Positions 21,325 to 29,941 of a stretch of 54,415 nucleotides of DNA are shown in pieces. The notes under the pieces are model-generated. The model ran no database searches. It was not told the DNA's origin and saw only the letters and a program-made list of their open reading frames with translations. A program made the position numbers and the translations under genes. The DNA comes from an uncultured Lachnospiraceae bacterium (lineage in GTDB: Bacteria; Bacillota; Clostridia; Lachnospirales; Lachnospiraceae), in assembly GCA_944384025.1 (NCBI GenBank), contig CALWRS010000014.1, positions 1 to 54,415 on the forward strand. The letters are read 5' to 3'. Every line of letters begins with the position of its first letter. Position 1 is the stretch's first letter.

Positions 21325-22605
21325 TTAGCCGTATTCGGCGATTCGCGTTACCGCAACGTAAATTGCGGAAATCTTATACCAGGTCGCTTGGTCTACCTGA
21401 CCGGTTACGGGAAGGTTAAACTGCTCCTGAAAAGCGGAGACGGATTCGGCGGTCCGCGGGCCGTAGATGCCGTCTATGGCAAGGCTTGGGATGCTGTAGT
21501 AGACGTCGGCAATTTCCGCAAGCTGCTGCTGAAGCTGGCGGACGGCTTCCCCGGTAGAGCCGATGGAAAGCGTTGTTCCGGGGAAGGAAACCGGCACGCC
21601 GCTTACGAGATTGGTCTCGTTGATATAAATGCTCGAGCCGTAAAACGTGCGGAGGATTTCGGCCGCCGAAAGCCCCTGGTCGCCCAGGTCCTTAGAACCC
21701 CATTGACTCATAAGGCCGGGACAGGTCACGCGCTTTCCGTCGCAGTACTGCGTCAAAATCGGCTGTTTGATGTTGGGGCGCGAGAGGTAATAATTAAATA
21801 CATCGTCTACGACGCGGTCGATCGTATCGAAAAAGTTTCGCTCCGGAACCCATTTGTGGTCGTAGGCCGTAGAAGACGTAATCGTAAAGGGATAGCCTTT
21901 GGAGCGGTACCACTCGCTATATACGCGGTTTAGCGTAAACGACTGAATGGCGAGCACGTTGGCAATAATCGTCTGTGTGGGCCACGTCGCATAGATTTCG
22001 CAGCTTGCCACGTTTTTGATGTAGTCGCGGTAAGGGACGTAGTAATTGTTCGCGGAAGAGTCCTGCGGCAGCCCGTCGTGCACGACGATGTATTCGGGAA
22101 TGACGACGTTAGGCAGAACAATTTCCCCGCTTTCGCTAAGCGGCTTAACTTCGCTTTCCACAATTTTGGGCGGAAAGTCGCCGTAGAGCGTATTGGCAGG
22201 AATGACAAAAGTTTCGGCGGTGTTTAAATCGCCGGGAGGAGCGGGCAAAAGCGATATGTTTTGGACGGCGGTTACGTCCGGCAGAATTTGACTGCCGCTA
22301 ATAATAACCGGTTCGTAGCCGGGAGCGGAAATTTTCAGCGTATATTCCGCGTAAGGTTGGTTAGCGAACGGTTCCTGGCTGTAGGCAAAAGGCGGGGTCG
22401 GGAGATTAAAGACGCGCGCGCGTCCCTCCCGGTCGGTCTGCACTTCTTCCAGAATTGTTTCGGGATCTCCCGTGTAGGAAATGTCAATCGTTGCGTTTTC
22501 TACCGGATAATTTCTGGCGGAAGAGAGTACGTTAATTTCCAGTGCGCCCGTTGCGCCGCCTGCTCGCTCCGCCGGAGGGGTTATCTGAGAAAATGGAAAT
22601 GCCAT
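21325..22605 (-). CDS. Peptidoglycan-binding protein with SpoIID-like core
   Basis: This 426-residue protein has three visible parts. Residues ~18-120 form a carboxypeptidase-regulatory-like beta domain (GALEINVLSS, DREGRARVFNLPTPPF, YTLKISAPGYEPV). The middle (~165-330) has YIVVHDGLPQDSSANNYYVP, NVLAIQSFTLNRVYSEWY and YCDGKRVTCPGLMSQWGSKD, which resembles SpoIID/LytB-type amidase-enhancer proteins. The end (~350-420) is a peptidoglycan_binding_1 domain (LSIGSTGEAVRQLQQQL, IDGIYGPRTAESVSAFQ). No signal peptide is seen, as in some clostridial spore-associated proteins. A spore-wall role is inferred. Confidence 0.8.
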   Translation of the reverse strand: MAFPFSQITPPAERAGGATGALEINVLSSARNYPVENATIDISYTGDPETILEEVQTDREGRARVFNLPTPPFAYSQEPFANQPYAEYTLKISAPGYEPVIISGSQILPDVTAVQNISLLPAPPGDLNTAETFVIPANTLYGDFPPKIVESEVKPLSESGEIVLPNVVIPEYIVVHDGLPQDSSANNYYVPYRDYIKNVASCEIYATWPTQTIIANVLAIQSFTLNRVYSEWYRSKGYPFTITSSTAYDHKWVPERNFFDTIDRVVDDVFNYYLSRPNIKQPILTQYCDGKRVTCPGLMSQWGSKDLGDQGLSAAEILRTFYGSSIYINETNLVSGVPVSFPGTTLSIGSTGEAVRQLQQQLAEIADVYYSIPSLAIDGIYGPRTAESVSAFQEQFNLPVTGQVDQATWYKISAIYVAVTRIAEYG

Positions 22606-22651
22606 GGAAAGCCTCTGTTCATTTTTCCTTACGGTTAGTTTATGCAGCCAC

Positions 22652-22680
22652 TTGTTTTAGGGGAACAACTGTGATAAAAT
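22652..22680 (+). promoter_or_regulatory. Promoter of the apt-rel cluster
   Basis: TTGTTT, 17 bp, TAAAAT, 36 bp ahead of apt. No comparable promoter is seen before the later genes of the cluster. Confidence 0.55.
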
Positions 22681-22716
22681 TCCTCATAATTATGGATGCA
22701 AAGGACGGTAGCGGAC

Positions 22717-23241
22717 ATGAAAAAGATCGAAGACTATGTAAGGACAATTCCAGATTTCCCGGAACCGGGGATTATGTTTCGGGACGTAACGAGCGTAGTG
22801 CGCGATCCGGAGGGCCTGCGGCTTGCCGTAGATTTAATGACGGAAAAGATTGGCAAGACGCCGTATGACGTTATTGTCGGAGCGGAGTCCAGAGGGTTTT
22901 TGTTTGGCGCGCCGATTGCTTACCGGGAGCACAAAGGGATTGTGCTTGCGCGTAAAAAAGGAAAGCTGCCCTGCGAGACGATCGAAGAAAGCTACGAGCT
23001 GGAATATGCAACGGCAAGCCTTGAGATGCACCGGGGAGACATTACGCCCGGGCAGAAGATCGTTATTGTAGACGACTTGATGGCAACAGGCGGAACCGTG
23101 GAAGCCATTGCCCGCTTAGTAGAGCGCCTTGGCGGAGAAGTTGTTAAGATTGTCTTTTTAATGGAACTGGCGGGATTAGAGGGCAGAAAGCGTCTTTCTC
23201 GCTACGAGGTGGAATCGGTAATTATCTACCCGGGAAAATAA
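22717..23241 (+). CDS. apt: Adenine phosphoribosyltransferase
   Basis: This 174-residue enzyme salvages adenine to AMP with PRPP. Seen: IPDFPEPGIMFRDVTSVVRD, GAESRGFLFGAPIAYREHKG and the PRPP loop VIVDDLMATGGTVEAIARLV. Start 22717 gives the usual family length; an in-frame ATG at 22696 lacks a ribosome site. Its place before rel is common in Firmicutes. Confidence 0.96.
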   Translation: MKKIEDYVRTIPDFPEPGIMFRDVTSVVRDPEGLRLAVDLMTEKIGKTPYDVIVGAESRGFLFGAPIAYREHKGIVLARKKGKLPCETIEESYELEYATASLEMHRGDITPGQKIVIVDDLMATGGTVEAIARLVERLGGEVVKIVFLMELAGLEGRKRLSRYEVESVIIYPGK

Positions 23242-23278
23242 ATCCCCGGTTTAAGACAAAAGAAAGGAGAGGTTCGTT

Positions 23279-25564
23279 ATGGAAGAAGGAAGCATCGTAA
23301 AGCCGGAAGAAAAAAAACAGACGACGCAGCTTGGGCTAACGCCGGAGTTTGCCGACCCGGACGCGCTGTACCGGGAACTGGAAGAAAGTATCCGCAAGTA
23401 TCGCCCGAATACGGATCTCTCTATGGTAAAAAAGGCGTACGAGCTCGCAAAAGAAGCGCACGGGGACCAGAAGCGAAAAAGCGGGGAGCCTTACATTAAC
23501 CATCCGCTCTCCGTGGCGATTATCCTTGCAGGTTTGGAAATGGACAAAGAGACGATTATCGCCGGACTTTTGCACGACGTAGTGGAAGATACGCCGGTAA
23601 CCGAGGAAGAATTAACGCAGATGTTCGGCGCGGAAGTTACGCTTTTGGTAGACGGCGTAACGAAGCTGACGAAGCTAAACTACTCGCAGGATAAAGTGGA
23701 AATTCAGGCGGAGAATCTGCGAAAGATGTTCCTTGCCATGGCAAAGGACATTCGCGTGATTGTGATTAAGCTTGCGGACCGCCTGCACAACATGCGGACC
23801 ATGCAGTACCAAACGCCGAACAAGCAGCTTGAGAAGTCAAGGGAAACGCTTGATATTTACTCGCCTCTTGCGCAGCGGCTTGGTATTAGCAAAATCAAAA
23901 CCGAAATGGATGACCTTGCGCTTAAATTTCTGGAGCCGGAGGTTTACCGAAAGCTCTCCGAGGAAATTAAGGCGACTCGCTACGAGCGCGAAGCGTTTAT
24001 CCGCAGAATTATCGCGGAGGTGGACGTCCAGCTTAAGGCGGCGGGAATTGAAGCGAAGCTTGACGGCCGCGCAAAGCATTTCTTTAGCATTTATCGGAAA
24101 ATGGTCAACCAAAACAAAACGCTTGACCAGATTTACGATCTGTTTGCCGTGCGCATTATTGTAGAGACCGTAAAGGACTGCTACGCGGCGCTAGGCGTTA
24201 TCCACGAGATGTATAAGCCTGTTCCGGGGCGCTTTAAAGACTACATCGCTATGCCCAAGCCCAACATGTACCAGTCGCTTCATACAACGCTTATCGGGCC
24301 GGACGGCACGCCGTTTGAGATTCAGATCCGGACGCAGGAGATGCACCGCACCGCCGAATACGGTATTGCCGCGCATTGGAAATACAAAGAGGCGCAAAAC
24401 GGTATCCATACGTCGGCGAACGAAGAGCAGAAGCTGGCGTGGCTGCGCGAAATTTTGGATTGGCAGCGGGAAATGTCGGACAATCGGGAATTTTTAAATT
24501 CCCTGAAAAGCGACCTCGATTTGTTTAACGACAGCGTATATTGCTTTACGCCTACAGGAGACGTAAAAACGCTTCCGGTAGGCTCTAATCCGGTGGACTT
24601 TGCTTACAGCATTCACAGCGCCGTCGGAAACAAAATGGTCGGCGCAAGAGTAAACGGCAAGCTCGTTACTATCGACTACGAAATACAAAACGGCGACCGG
24701 ATTGAGATTATTACTTCCGCAAACTCCAAAGGTCCAAGCCGCGACTGGCTGAAAATTGTAAAGTCAACGCAGGCAAAAACAAAAATTTCCCAGTGGTTTA
24801 AAGCGGAGCTAAAAGAAGACAACATTCTGCGCGGGAAAAACCTGCTTGCCGCTTACGCAAAGACCAAAGGGATGAATATTGCAGACTTTTTAAAGCCGGA
24901 GTACCAAGAAGTCTGTATGCGCAAATACGGCTTCCGCGACTGGGATTCTCTGCTGGCCGCTGTTGGACACGGCAGCCTGAAAGAGGGACAGGTTATTAAC
25001 CGGCTGAACGAAGAATGGAAAAAGACGCAAAAGCGCAACATGACGCCGGAAAAGGCGGTTGAGGAGGCGCTCTCGTCTTCAAAGGCCGTAGTATCCAAGC
25101 CAAAAGGCGGTATTTTGGTGAAGGGAATGGACGATCTTGCCGTGCATTTTTCGCGCTGCTGCGCGCCTGTGCCGGGAGACGAAATCGTAGGCTTTGTGAC
25201 AAGAGGCAGAGGAATTTCCATTCACCGAACCGACTGCGTAAATATTTTGCATCTTCCAAGGGCGGACCAGCAGCGGTTAATTGAAGCGGAGTGGAGCCTT
25301 GACATGGAAGAAGAGGCAGATCGCTTCTACAACGCGGAAATTAAGATTTTTGCCAGAAACAATCCCGGCGTTTTGCTGGAGGTAACGCGCGTGCTTAGCG
25401 AAGATAAAGTAAATATCAGCGCAATCAACGCAAGACCCGGCAAAAACGACATCAGCACGATTAACGTAGCGTTTGAAATCCGCGGGACGGCGCAGCTAAA
25501 TTCCATTATTAACCGCCTGCGCCAGATTGATCAGGTGATTGATATTGAACGAACGACCGGTTAA
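23279..25564 (+). CDS. rel: Bifunctional (p)ppGpp synthetase/hydrolase (Rel)
   Basis: This 761-residue protein makes and breaks the alarmone (p)ppGpp. Domains in order: HD hydrolase (EPYINHPLSVAIILAGL, LLHDVVEDTPVTEEEL), synthetase (YDLFAVRIIVETVKDCYAAL, GRFKDYIAMPKPNMYQSLHT), TGS (VYCFTPTGDVKTLPVGSNPV), a zinc-finger/helical segment with HFSRCCAPVPGDEIVGFVTR and a C-terminal ACT domain (EIKIFARNNPGVLLEVTRVL). The intact HDxxED motif and the synthetase loop suggest both activities. AAAGGAGAGG precedes the start. Confidence 0.97.
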   Translation: MEEGSIVKPEEKKQTTQLGLTPEFADPDALYRELEESIRKYRPNTDLSMVKKAYELAKEAHGDQKRKSGEPYINHPLSVAIILAGLEMDKETIIAGLLHDVVEDTPVTEEELTQMFGAEVTLLVDGVTKLTKLNYSQDKVEIQAENLRKMFLAMAKDIRVIVIKLADRLHNMRTMQYQTPNKQLEKSRETLDIYSPLAQRLGISKIKTEMDDLALKFLEPEVYRKLSEEIKATRYEREAFIRRIIAEVDVQLKAAGIEAKLDGRAKHFFSIYRKMVNQNKTLDQIYDLFAVRIIVETVKDCYAALGVIHEMYKPVPGRFKDYIAMPKPNMYQSLHTTLIGPDGTPFEIQIRTQEMHRTAEYGIAAHWKYKEAQNGIHTSANEEQKLAWLREILDWQREMSDNREFLNSLKSDLDLFNDSVYCFTPTGDVKTLPVGSNPVDFAYSIHSAVGNKMVGARVNGKLVTIDYEIQNGDRIEIITSANSKGPSRDWLKIVKSTQAKTKISQWFKAELKEDNILRGKNLLAAYAKTKGMNIADFLKPEYQEVCMRKYGFRDWDSLLAAVGHGSLKEGQVINRLNEEWKKTQKRNMTPEKAVEEALSSSKAVVSKPKGGILVKGMDDLAVHFSRCCAPVPGDEIVGFVTRGRGISIHRTDCVNILHLPRADQQRLIEAEWSLDMEEEADRFYNAEIKIFARNNPGVLLEVTRVLSEDKVNISAINARPGKNDISTINVAFEIRGTAQLNSIINRLRQIDQVIDIERTTG

Positions 25565-25583
25565 GGAAAAGTGAGGGAGAAAT

Positions 25584-26246
25584 ATGCTTCAGATAAAAAG
25601 ATGTGAAGTTGGCCCGCTGCAGGCAAACTGCTATTTGCTTGGCAATCCGGAAACCGGAGAGGCCTTGCTTATCGACCCCGGCGCGGAGGCGGAGAAAATC
25701 AAGCAGACGCTGCGGGAAGAAGGCTGGAAGCCGGTCGCCATTTTGCTGACGCACGGCCACTTTGACCACGTCGGAGCCGTAAAAAATCTGGTGACGGAAT
25801 ACCATTTGCCGGTGTACGCCGCAGAGGCGGAGCGAGTAATTTTTGAAGATTTGCATAACGTGCTGCCGCAGCCTTTTTACGAGCAGACAAAAAAGCGCGA
25901 CCTGTATTTGCTTAGCGTGCAGCGCTGGCTAAAAGACGGAGAGCTTTTGGAGCTTGCTGGACTTTACGTAACGTGCATTGCAACGCCGGGGCATACAATA
26001 GGCGGCATGTCCTTTTTCCTGCCGGTAGAAAAGTGCGTTTTTAGCGGGGACACGCTGTTTTTGGAAAATGTTGGAAACACGCTTTTCCCAACCGGGGACG
26101 AGCAAACGCTTTACCACTCGATTCGCGAAAAGCTCTACACGCTTCCAGACGAAACGCGCGTCTTTCCGGGACACGGACCGGCGACGACAATCGAATACGA
26201 AAAGCGATACAATATGTTTTGCAGGGAAATCAAAAAGAAAAAGTAA
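25584..26246 (+). CDS. MBL-fold metallohydrolase (glyoxalase II-like)
   Basis: This 220-residue metallo-beta-lactamase-fold protein has THGHFDHVGAVKNL (His-x-His-x-Asp-His), the metal-binding His in CIATPGHTIGGMSFF, the bridging Asp in FSGDTLFLENVGNTLFPTGD and a final His in FPGHGPATTIEYE. It belongs to the YcbL/glyoxalase II-like group common beside rel in clostridia; the substrate is unknown. Spacing to rel is 19 bp and to hemZ 12 bp, which fits an operon. Confidence 0.9.
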   Translation: MLQIKRCEVGPLQANCYLLGNPETGEALLIDPGAEAEKIKQTLREEGWKPVAILLTHGHFDHVGAVKNLVTEYHLPVYAAEAERVIFEDLHNVLPQPFYEQTKKRDLYLLSVQRWLKDGELLELAGLYVTCIATPGHTIGGMSFFLPVEKCVFSGDTLFLENVGNTLFPTGDEQTLYHSIREKLYTLPDETRVFPGHGPATTIEYEKRYNMFCREIKKKK

Positions 26247-26258
26247 AGGAAGCGTGGG

Positions 26259-27794
26259 ATGGAGCGGCCGATTATCGAACTGAACATGTACGGAAGGGAT
26301 TACGAGCAGGAACTGCGCCCGTTAATCCGCGCGTTTTTGCCGGAAGCGGAGTTTGATGTAACGCACGAAGAGGCAGACGAGGAGTCCATGCAGTTTATTT
26401 TTGCGAAAGAAGACGCGCCTCTTTTGCTTTGCGCAAACGCCGCGTACGATTATTCGTTTTGCCTGCTTTTGATGCAGGATTGGTATCGGCTGCGGATTTA
26501 TCGCCGCGGAGAATTGCTGGCGGATGCGCGTGCGCAGGGAGTAAATCCAGAGCGTAAAGCCTACCGAAACCAAGTGGCGCGGGAAATTTACCGCGCGCTC
26601 TTAGAAGCGGAAAAAAAGGAGCTGCCCTGGGGAATTTTAACAGGCGTGCGCCCTACAAAGCAGGTGTACGAAGCAATTGCCGCAGGCGTGCCGGAAGAAG
26701 AAATTCGCAGGCACATGAAAGAGGATTATTTTTGCTCCGACGAAAAAATCGACGTCAGCCTTACGGTATCGCGGCGGGAGTACGAGCTTTTGACGCAGCT
26801 GGAATACCAAAACGGCTACAGCATTTATATTGGCATTCCTTTTTGCCCTACGACGTGCCATTATTGCTCGTTCCCGTCTTACCCGATGGAATCGTTCGGG
26901 CATTTGTCAGACGCATACCTTGACGCGCTTTCTAAGGAGCTTTGCTTTGCGGGACAATGCTTTAGGGAGCGGCGGCTTTGCACAGTTTACGTTGGAGGCG
27001 GAACGCCTACGGCGCTTTCCGAAAGTCAGCTGGCGCGGCTTTTGGAGTTGATTCACCGTTACCTGCCGATGGAGCACGTTGTGGAATTTACTGTTGAGGC
27101 GGGGCGCCCGGACAGCGTCACAAAAAAGAAGCTGGAGCTGATTCAGGAATTTGGCGCTACAAGAATCAGCATTAATCCGCAAACGATGCAGCAGCGCACA
27201 CTTGACCTGATTGGAAGACGGCATACGGTAGAGCAGATACGCGAAGCCTTCCGGCTTGCGCGCTCTTTGGGGTACGACAACATCAACATGGATATCATTA
27301 TCGGGCTTACAGGAGAGACGCCGGAAGACGTAGAGAAGACGCTTGCTGAGATTGCTGAACTCTCGCCCGATTCGCTGACGGTACATACGCTTGCAAAAAA
27401 ACGCGCGGCGCGCCTTACCACGCAAAAAGAGCTCTACGAAGGGATGGAGGCAGTCGGCGTAACAAGCATGCTCGAAAAGACGGTGCGCTTTGCAAAAGAG
27501 CAGGCGTATTTCCCGTATTACCTGTACCGGCAAAAAAACATGGCGGAAAACTTAGAAAACGTTGGCTACGCCCGCCGGGGAAAAGAAGGACTTTACAATA
27601 TCCTAATCATGGAAGAAAAGCAAACGATTCTGGCGCTTGGCGCAGGCGCTACTTCCAAATTCATCTTCCCGCAAGGGGGACGGATTGAGCGCGTAGAAAA
27701 CGTGAAGAGTTTAAAGGATTATATCGAGCGGATTGACGAAATGATACAACGAAAGCGGAACTTTCTCGAGGGAGCAGAGAATCTATGGATTTGA
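26259..27794 (+). CDS. hemZ: Coproporphyrinogen III dehydrogenase-like radical SAM protein HemZ
   Basis: This 511-residue radical SAM protein has the cluster motif FCPTTCHYCSFPSY (Cys-x3-Cys-x2-Cys), VYVGGGTPTALSESQLARLL, FTVEAGRPDSVTKKKLELIQ, RISINPQTMQQRTLDLIGRR and NMDIIIGLTGETPEDVEKTL. The long N-terminal region and GVRPTKQVYEAIAAG are typical of HemZ. In Bacillus HemZ is linked to anaerobic porphyrin synthesis, but many clostridia with this gene make no haem, so the true substrate here is open. It overlaps the next gene by 10 bases. Confidence 0.9.
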   Translation: MERPIIELNMYGRDYEQELRPLIRAFLPEAEFDVTHEEADEESMQFIFAKEDAPLLLCANAAYDYSFCLLLMQDWYRLRIYRRGELLADARAQGVNPERKAYRNQVAREIYRALLEAEKKELPWGILTGVRPTKQVYEAIAAGVPEEEIRRHMKEDYFCSDEKIDVSLTVSRREYELLTQLEYQNGYSIYIGIPFCPTTCHYCSFPSYPMESFGHLSDAYLDALSKELCFAGQCFRERRLCTVYVGGGTPTALSESQLARLLELIHRYLPMEHVVEFTVEAGRPDSVTKKKLELIQEFGATRISINPQTMQQRTLDLIGRRHTVEQIREAFRLARSLGYDNINMDIIIGLTGETPEDVEKTLAEIAELSPDSLTVHTLAKKRAARLTTQKELYEGMEAVGVTSMLEKTVRFAKEQAYFPYYLYRQKNMAENLENVGYARRGKEGLYNILIMEEKQTILALGAGATSKFIFPQGGRIERVENVKSLKDYIERIDEMIQRKRNFLEGAENLWI

Positions 27795-28450
27795 GCAGGG
27801 AAATTGATTTAATTGAGCGCGTTGGCGAAGGTGTGAAAGACTGGGAAGATATGGCGGCCTTTTTAAATCACGCCGTGATTGTAAGCAAGCTCGCCGGGCG
27901 CGTTGCAAGGCAGCTTGGGGAGCCGGAAGCGTTTTGCCGTGAGATGGAAATTGCCGGAATTCTCCACGACATCGGAAAGCTGCGGGTTGCGGCCTATTTG
28001 TACGGGACGCAGACGGAGCGTTTGCACGTATCCCGCCTGAAGCATGTGCGGATGCACCCGTCTTTAGGACACGATATTTTGCGAAGCGCGGGCGGCTACT
28101 CGGAAAATTTAATTTCCTGCATAGCGTGCCATCACGAAAACTACGACGGAACCGGATACCCGAACCACCTGCACGGCGAAGAAATTCCGTTTGGCGCGCG
28201 CATCCTGCGCGTATGCGATATGTTTGCGGCGCTTGTTTCCAACCGGAATTACCGCGCGGCATTTTCGGTTGACGCGGCGCTAGAGATTATGATAGACGAA
28301 ATAAAAAGCTTCGATATGCGCGTCTTTTTGGCTTTTTTGTCGGTCGTCCACGCGGAAGATTTCGCGAGGATTGAAGCGTACATAGCTACGGCGCGCTGCT
28401 ATAAAAAGCAACCAATGGGAGGACAAAGTGAAAGACAAAGTAACACCTAA
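27785..28450 (+). CDS. HD-domain phosphohydrolase (HD-GYP-like)
   Basis: This 221-residue single-domain protein has NHAVIVSKLAGRVARQLG, GILHDIGKLRVAAYLYG (the HD pair), MHPSLGHDIL, HHENYDGTGYPNHLHGEEIP and ARILRVCDMFAAL. The HHE-x-x-DG-x-GYP stretch is that of HD-GYP cyclic-di-GMP phosphodiesterases, though no sensor domain is attached, so it could also act on another nucleotide. It overlaps hemZ by 10 bases and hisS by 23, so all three are likely co-translated. Confidence 0.85.
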   Translation: MDLSREIDLIERVGEGVKDWEDMAAFLNHAVIVSKLAGRVARQLGEPEAFCREMEIAGILHDIGKLRVAAYLYGTQTERLHVSRLKHVRMHPSLGHDILRSAGGYSENLISCIACHHENYDGTGYPNHLHGEEIPFGARILRVCDMFAALVSNRNYRAAFSVDAALEIMIDEIKSFDMRVFLAFLSVVHAEDFARIEAYIATARCYKKQPMGGQSERQSNT

Positions 28451-29741
28451 AATTTTACCCGGCTTTATGGAACTTCTGCCGGAAGACCAGATTTGTTTTA
28501 ACCGGATGTATCAGACTATTCGCTCCGTATACGAGCGGTTTGGCTATCTGCCGCAGGACACGCCGGTCATCGAATATTCGGACGTTTTGCTTGCGAAGGC
28601 GGGCGGGGAGACGGAAAAGCAAATTTACCGCTTCCAAAAAGGAGACAACGACCTTGCGCTGCGTTTTGACCTGACGGTGCCTCTTGCAAGATACGTCGCA
28701 CAGCACTATAATGACCTTGTATTTCCGTTTAAGCGCTACCAGATGAACAAAGTGTTTCGCGGCGAGCGCCCGCAAAAGGGGCGCTTTCGGGAGTTTTACC
28801 AATGCGATATCGACGTAATCGGCGTTGAGTCCCTGGAGCTCGTTTTTGACGCGGAAATGCCCGCCGTTATTTATCAAGTGTTTAAGGAGCTGGATTTTGG
28901 CTCCTTTACGATTCGCATCAACAACCGGAAAGTTTTAAACGGTTTCTTCTCCGAACTTGGCTTTGCCGATCGTATCGCCGATATTTTGCGTACGATTGAC
29001 AAGCTTGAGAAAATCGGCGAACAGAGCGTTGCTAAGGAGCTTGCGGAGTTTGGCGTATCCTCCGAAGCAGCGAAGCGTATTCTCGACTTTATTGCATACA
29101 AAGGCACGAACGACGAAATGCTTGCGATGCTTGACGCCCAGAACGTCGCAGACGAGACGTACCGGGAAGGCGTACGGGAATTGACGCAGGTAATCGGCTA
29201 TTTGCGCCGCTTTGGCGTGGAAGAGGCAGCGTTTTTGATTGACCTGACGATTGCCAGAGGGCTTGATTATTACACCGGCACGGTTTACGAAACGATGCTA
29301 AACGACTATCCAAGTATGGGAAGCGTCTGCTCCGGCGGCCGCTACGACAACCTGACGGAGTATTATACCGACCAGAAGCTGCCGGGAATTGGCATTAGCA
29401 TCGGACTGTCGCGGCTGTTTTATCAGCTGAAAGAAAACGGGCTGCTCACGGGAGCGCCTAAGAGCCTCACAAAGTGCCTTGTGATTCCGATGAACGAGTC
29501 TTTAATGGACACGGCGCTTGAGGCTGCCGCCTTGCTTCGCGCAGAAGGAATCAACACGGACGTCTATTACCAAAACAAAGGCATGAAACAGAAGATGAAA
29601 TACGCAAACCGTCTTGCCATTCCTTACGTAGTGATTATTGGCGAGGACGAAAAGGCAGCGGGTACGGCAACGGTAAAAGACATGGAAAGCGGAGAGCAGC
29701 GCACGATTGCGCTTGATAAGCTTTCGGAGTATGTGAAATAA
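28428..29741 (+). CDS. hisS: Histidyl-tRNA synthetase
   Basis: This 437-residue class II synthetase charges tRNA-His. Seen: GFMELLPEDQICFNRMYQTI, motif 2 KRYQMNKVFRGERPQKGRFR, EFYQCDIDVIG, the His-specific signature LTIARGLDYYTGTVYET, motif 3 LPGIGISIGLSRLFYQL and the anticodon-binding C-terminal domain. The GTG at 28428 follows GGGAGG inside the end of the HD gene. The structured 175-bp element begins two bases after the stop codon. Confidence 0.96.
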   Translation: MKDKVTPKILPGFMELLPEDQICFNRMYQTIRSVYERFGYLPQDTPVIEYSDVLLAKAGGETEKQIYRFQKGDNDLALRFDLTVPLARYVAQHYNDLVFPFKRYQMNKVFRGERPQKGRFREFYQCDIDVIGVESLELVFDAEMPAVIYQVFKELDFGSFTIRINNRKVLNGFFSELGFADRIADILRTIDKLEKIGEQSVAKELAEFGVSSEAAKRILDFIAYKGTNDEMLAMLDAQNVADETYREGVRELTQVIGYLRRFGVEEAAFLIDLTIARGLDYYTGTVYETMLNDYPSMGSVCSGGRYDNLTEYYTDQKLPGIGISIGLSRLFYQLKENGLLTGAPKSLTKCLVIPMNESLMDTALEAAALLRAEGINTDVYYQNKGMKQKMKYANRLAIPYVVIIGEDEKAAGTATVKDMESGEQRTIALDKLSEYVK

Positions 29742-29743
29742 AT

Positions 29744-29918
29744 CAGGTGGGGTATGCCCCCCGCCTCTATAGGCGGTGGGTAACAAATTTGTATCAGTGG
29801 CGGGTGTCAATCCCCCATCTGATATACGCTCCGCGAGGATGCGCAGGAATTCGGATAGGAATTATGTCGGCAAAAGCCGACCCGAATCCCGCGCCAAGAC
29901 TCGCGAGCGAGTCTTGAA
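29744..29918 (+). mobile_element. Structured repeat element, copy 1 (between hisS and aspS)
   Basis: The same element as at 51168-51340, 175 bp here. Its outer stem pairs ATCAGGTGGGG with the CCCCATCTGAT-type arm; inside are a C/G-rich hairpin over CTCTATA and an AACAAATTTGT palindrome. Then follow CGCTCC-GCGA-GGATGCG (a GNRA-loop hairpin), a long stem enclosing GTCGGC-AAAA-GCCGAC, and the terminal hairpin CAAGACTCG-CGAG-CGAGTCTTG. One difference from the other copies is in the long stem (GAATTCGG instead of GGATTCGG). It is read in the same direction as hisS and aspS and must be transcribed with them unless it has its own signals. Confidence 0.85.
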
Positions 29919-29941
29919 TTTTTTGGAGGAACGTTTGGGTT

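Noticed and set aside
29744-29918. CRISPR array or tandem repeat
   Set aside because: The repeat occurs singly at three distant places, without spacers or cas genes.
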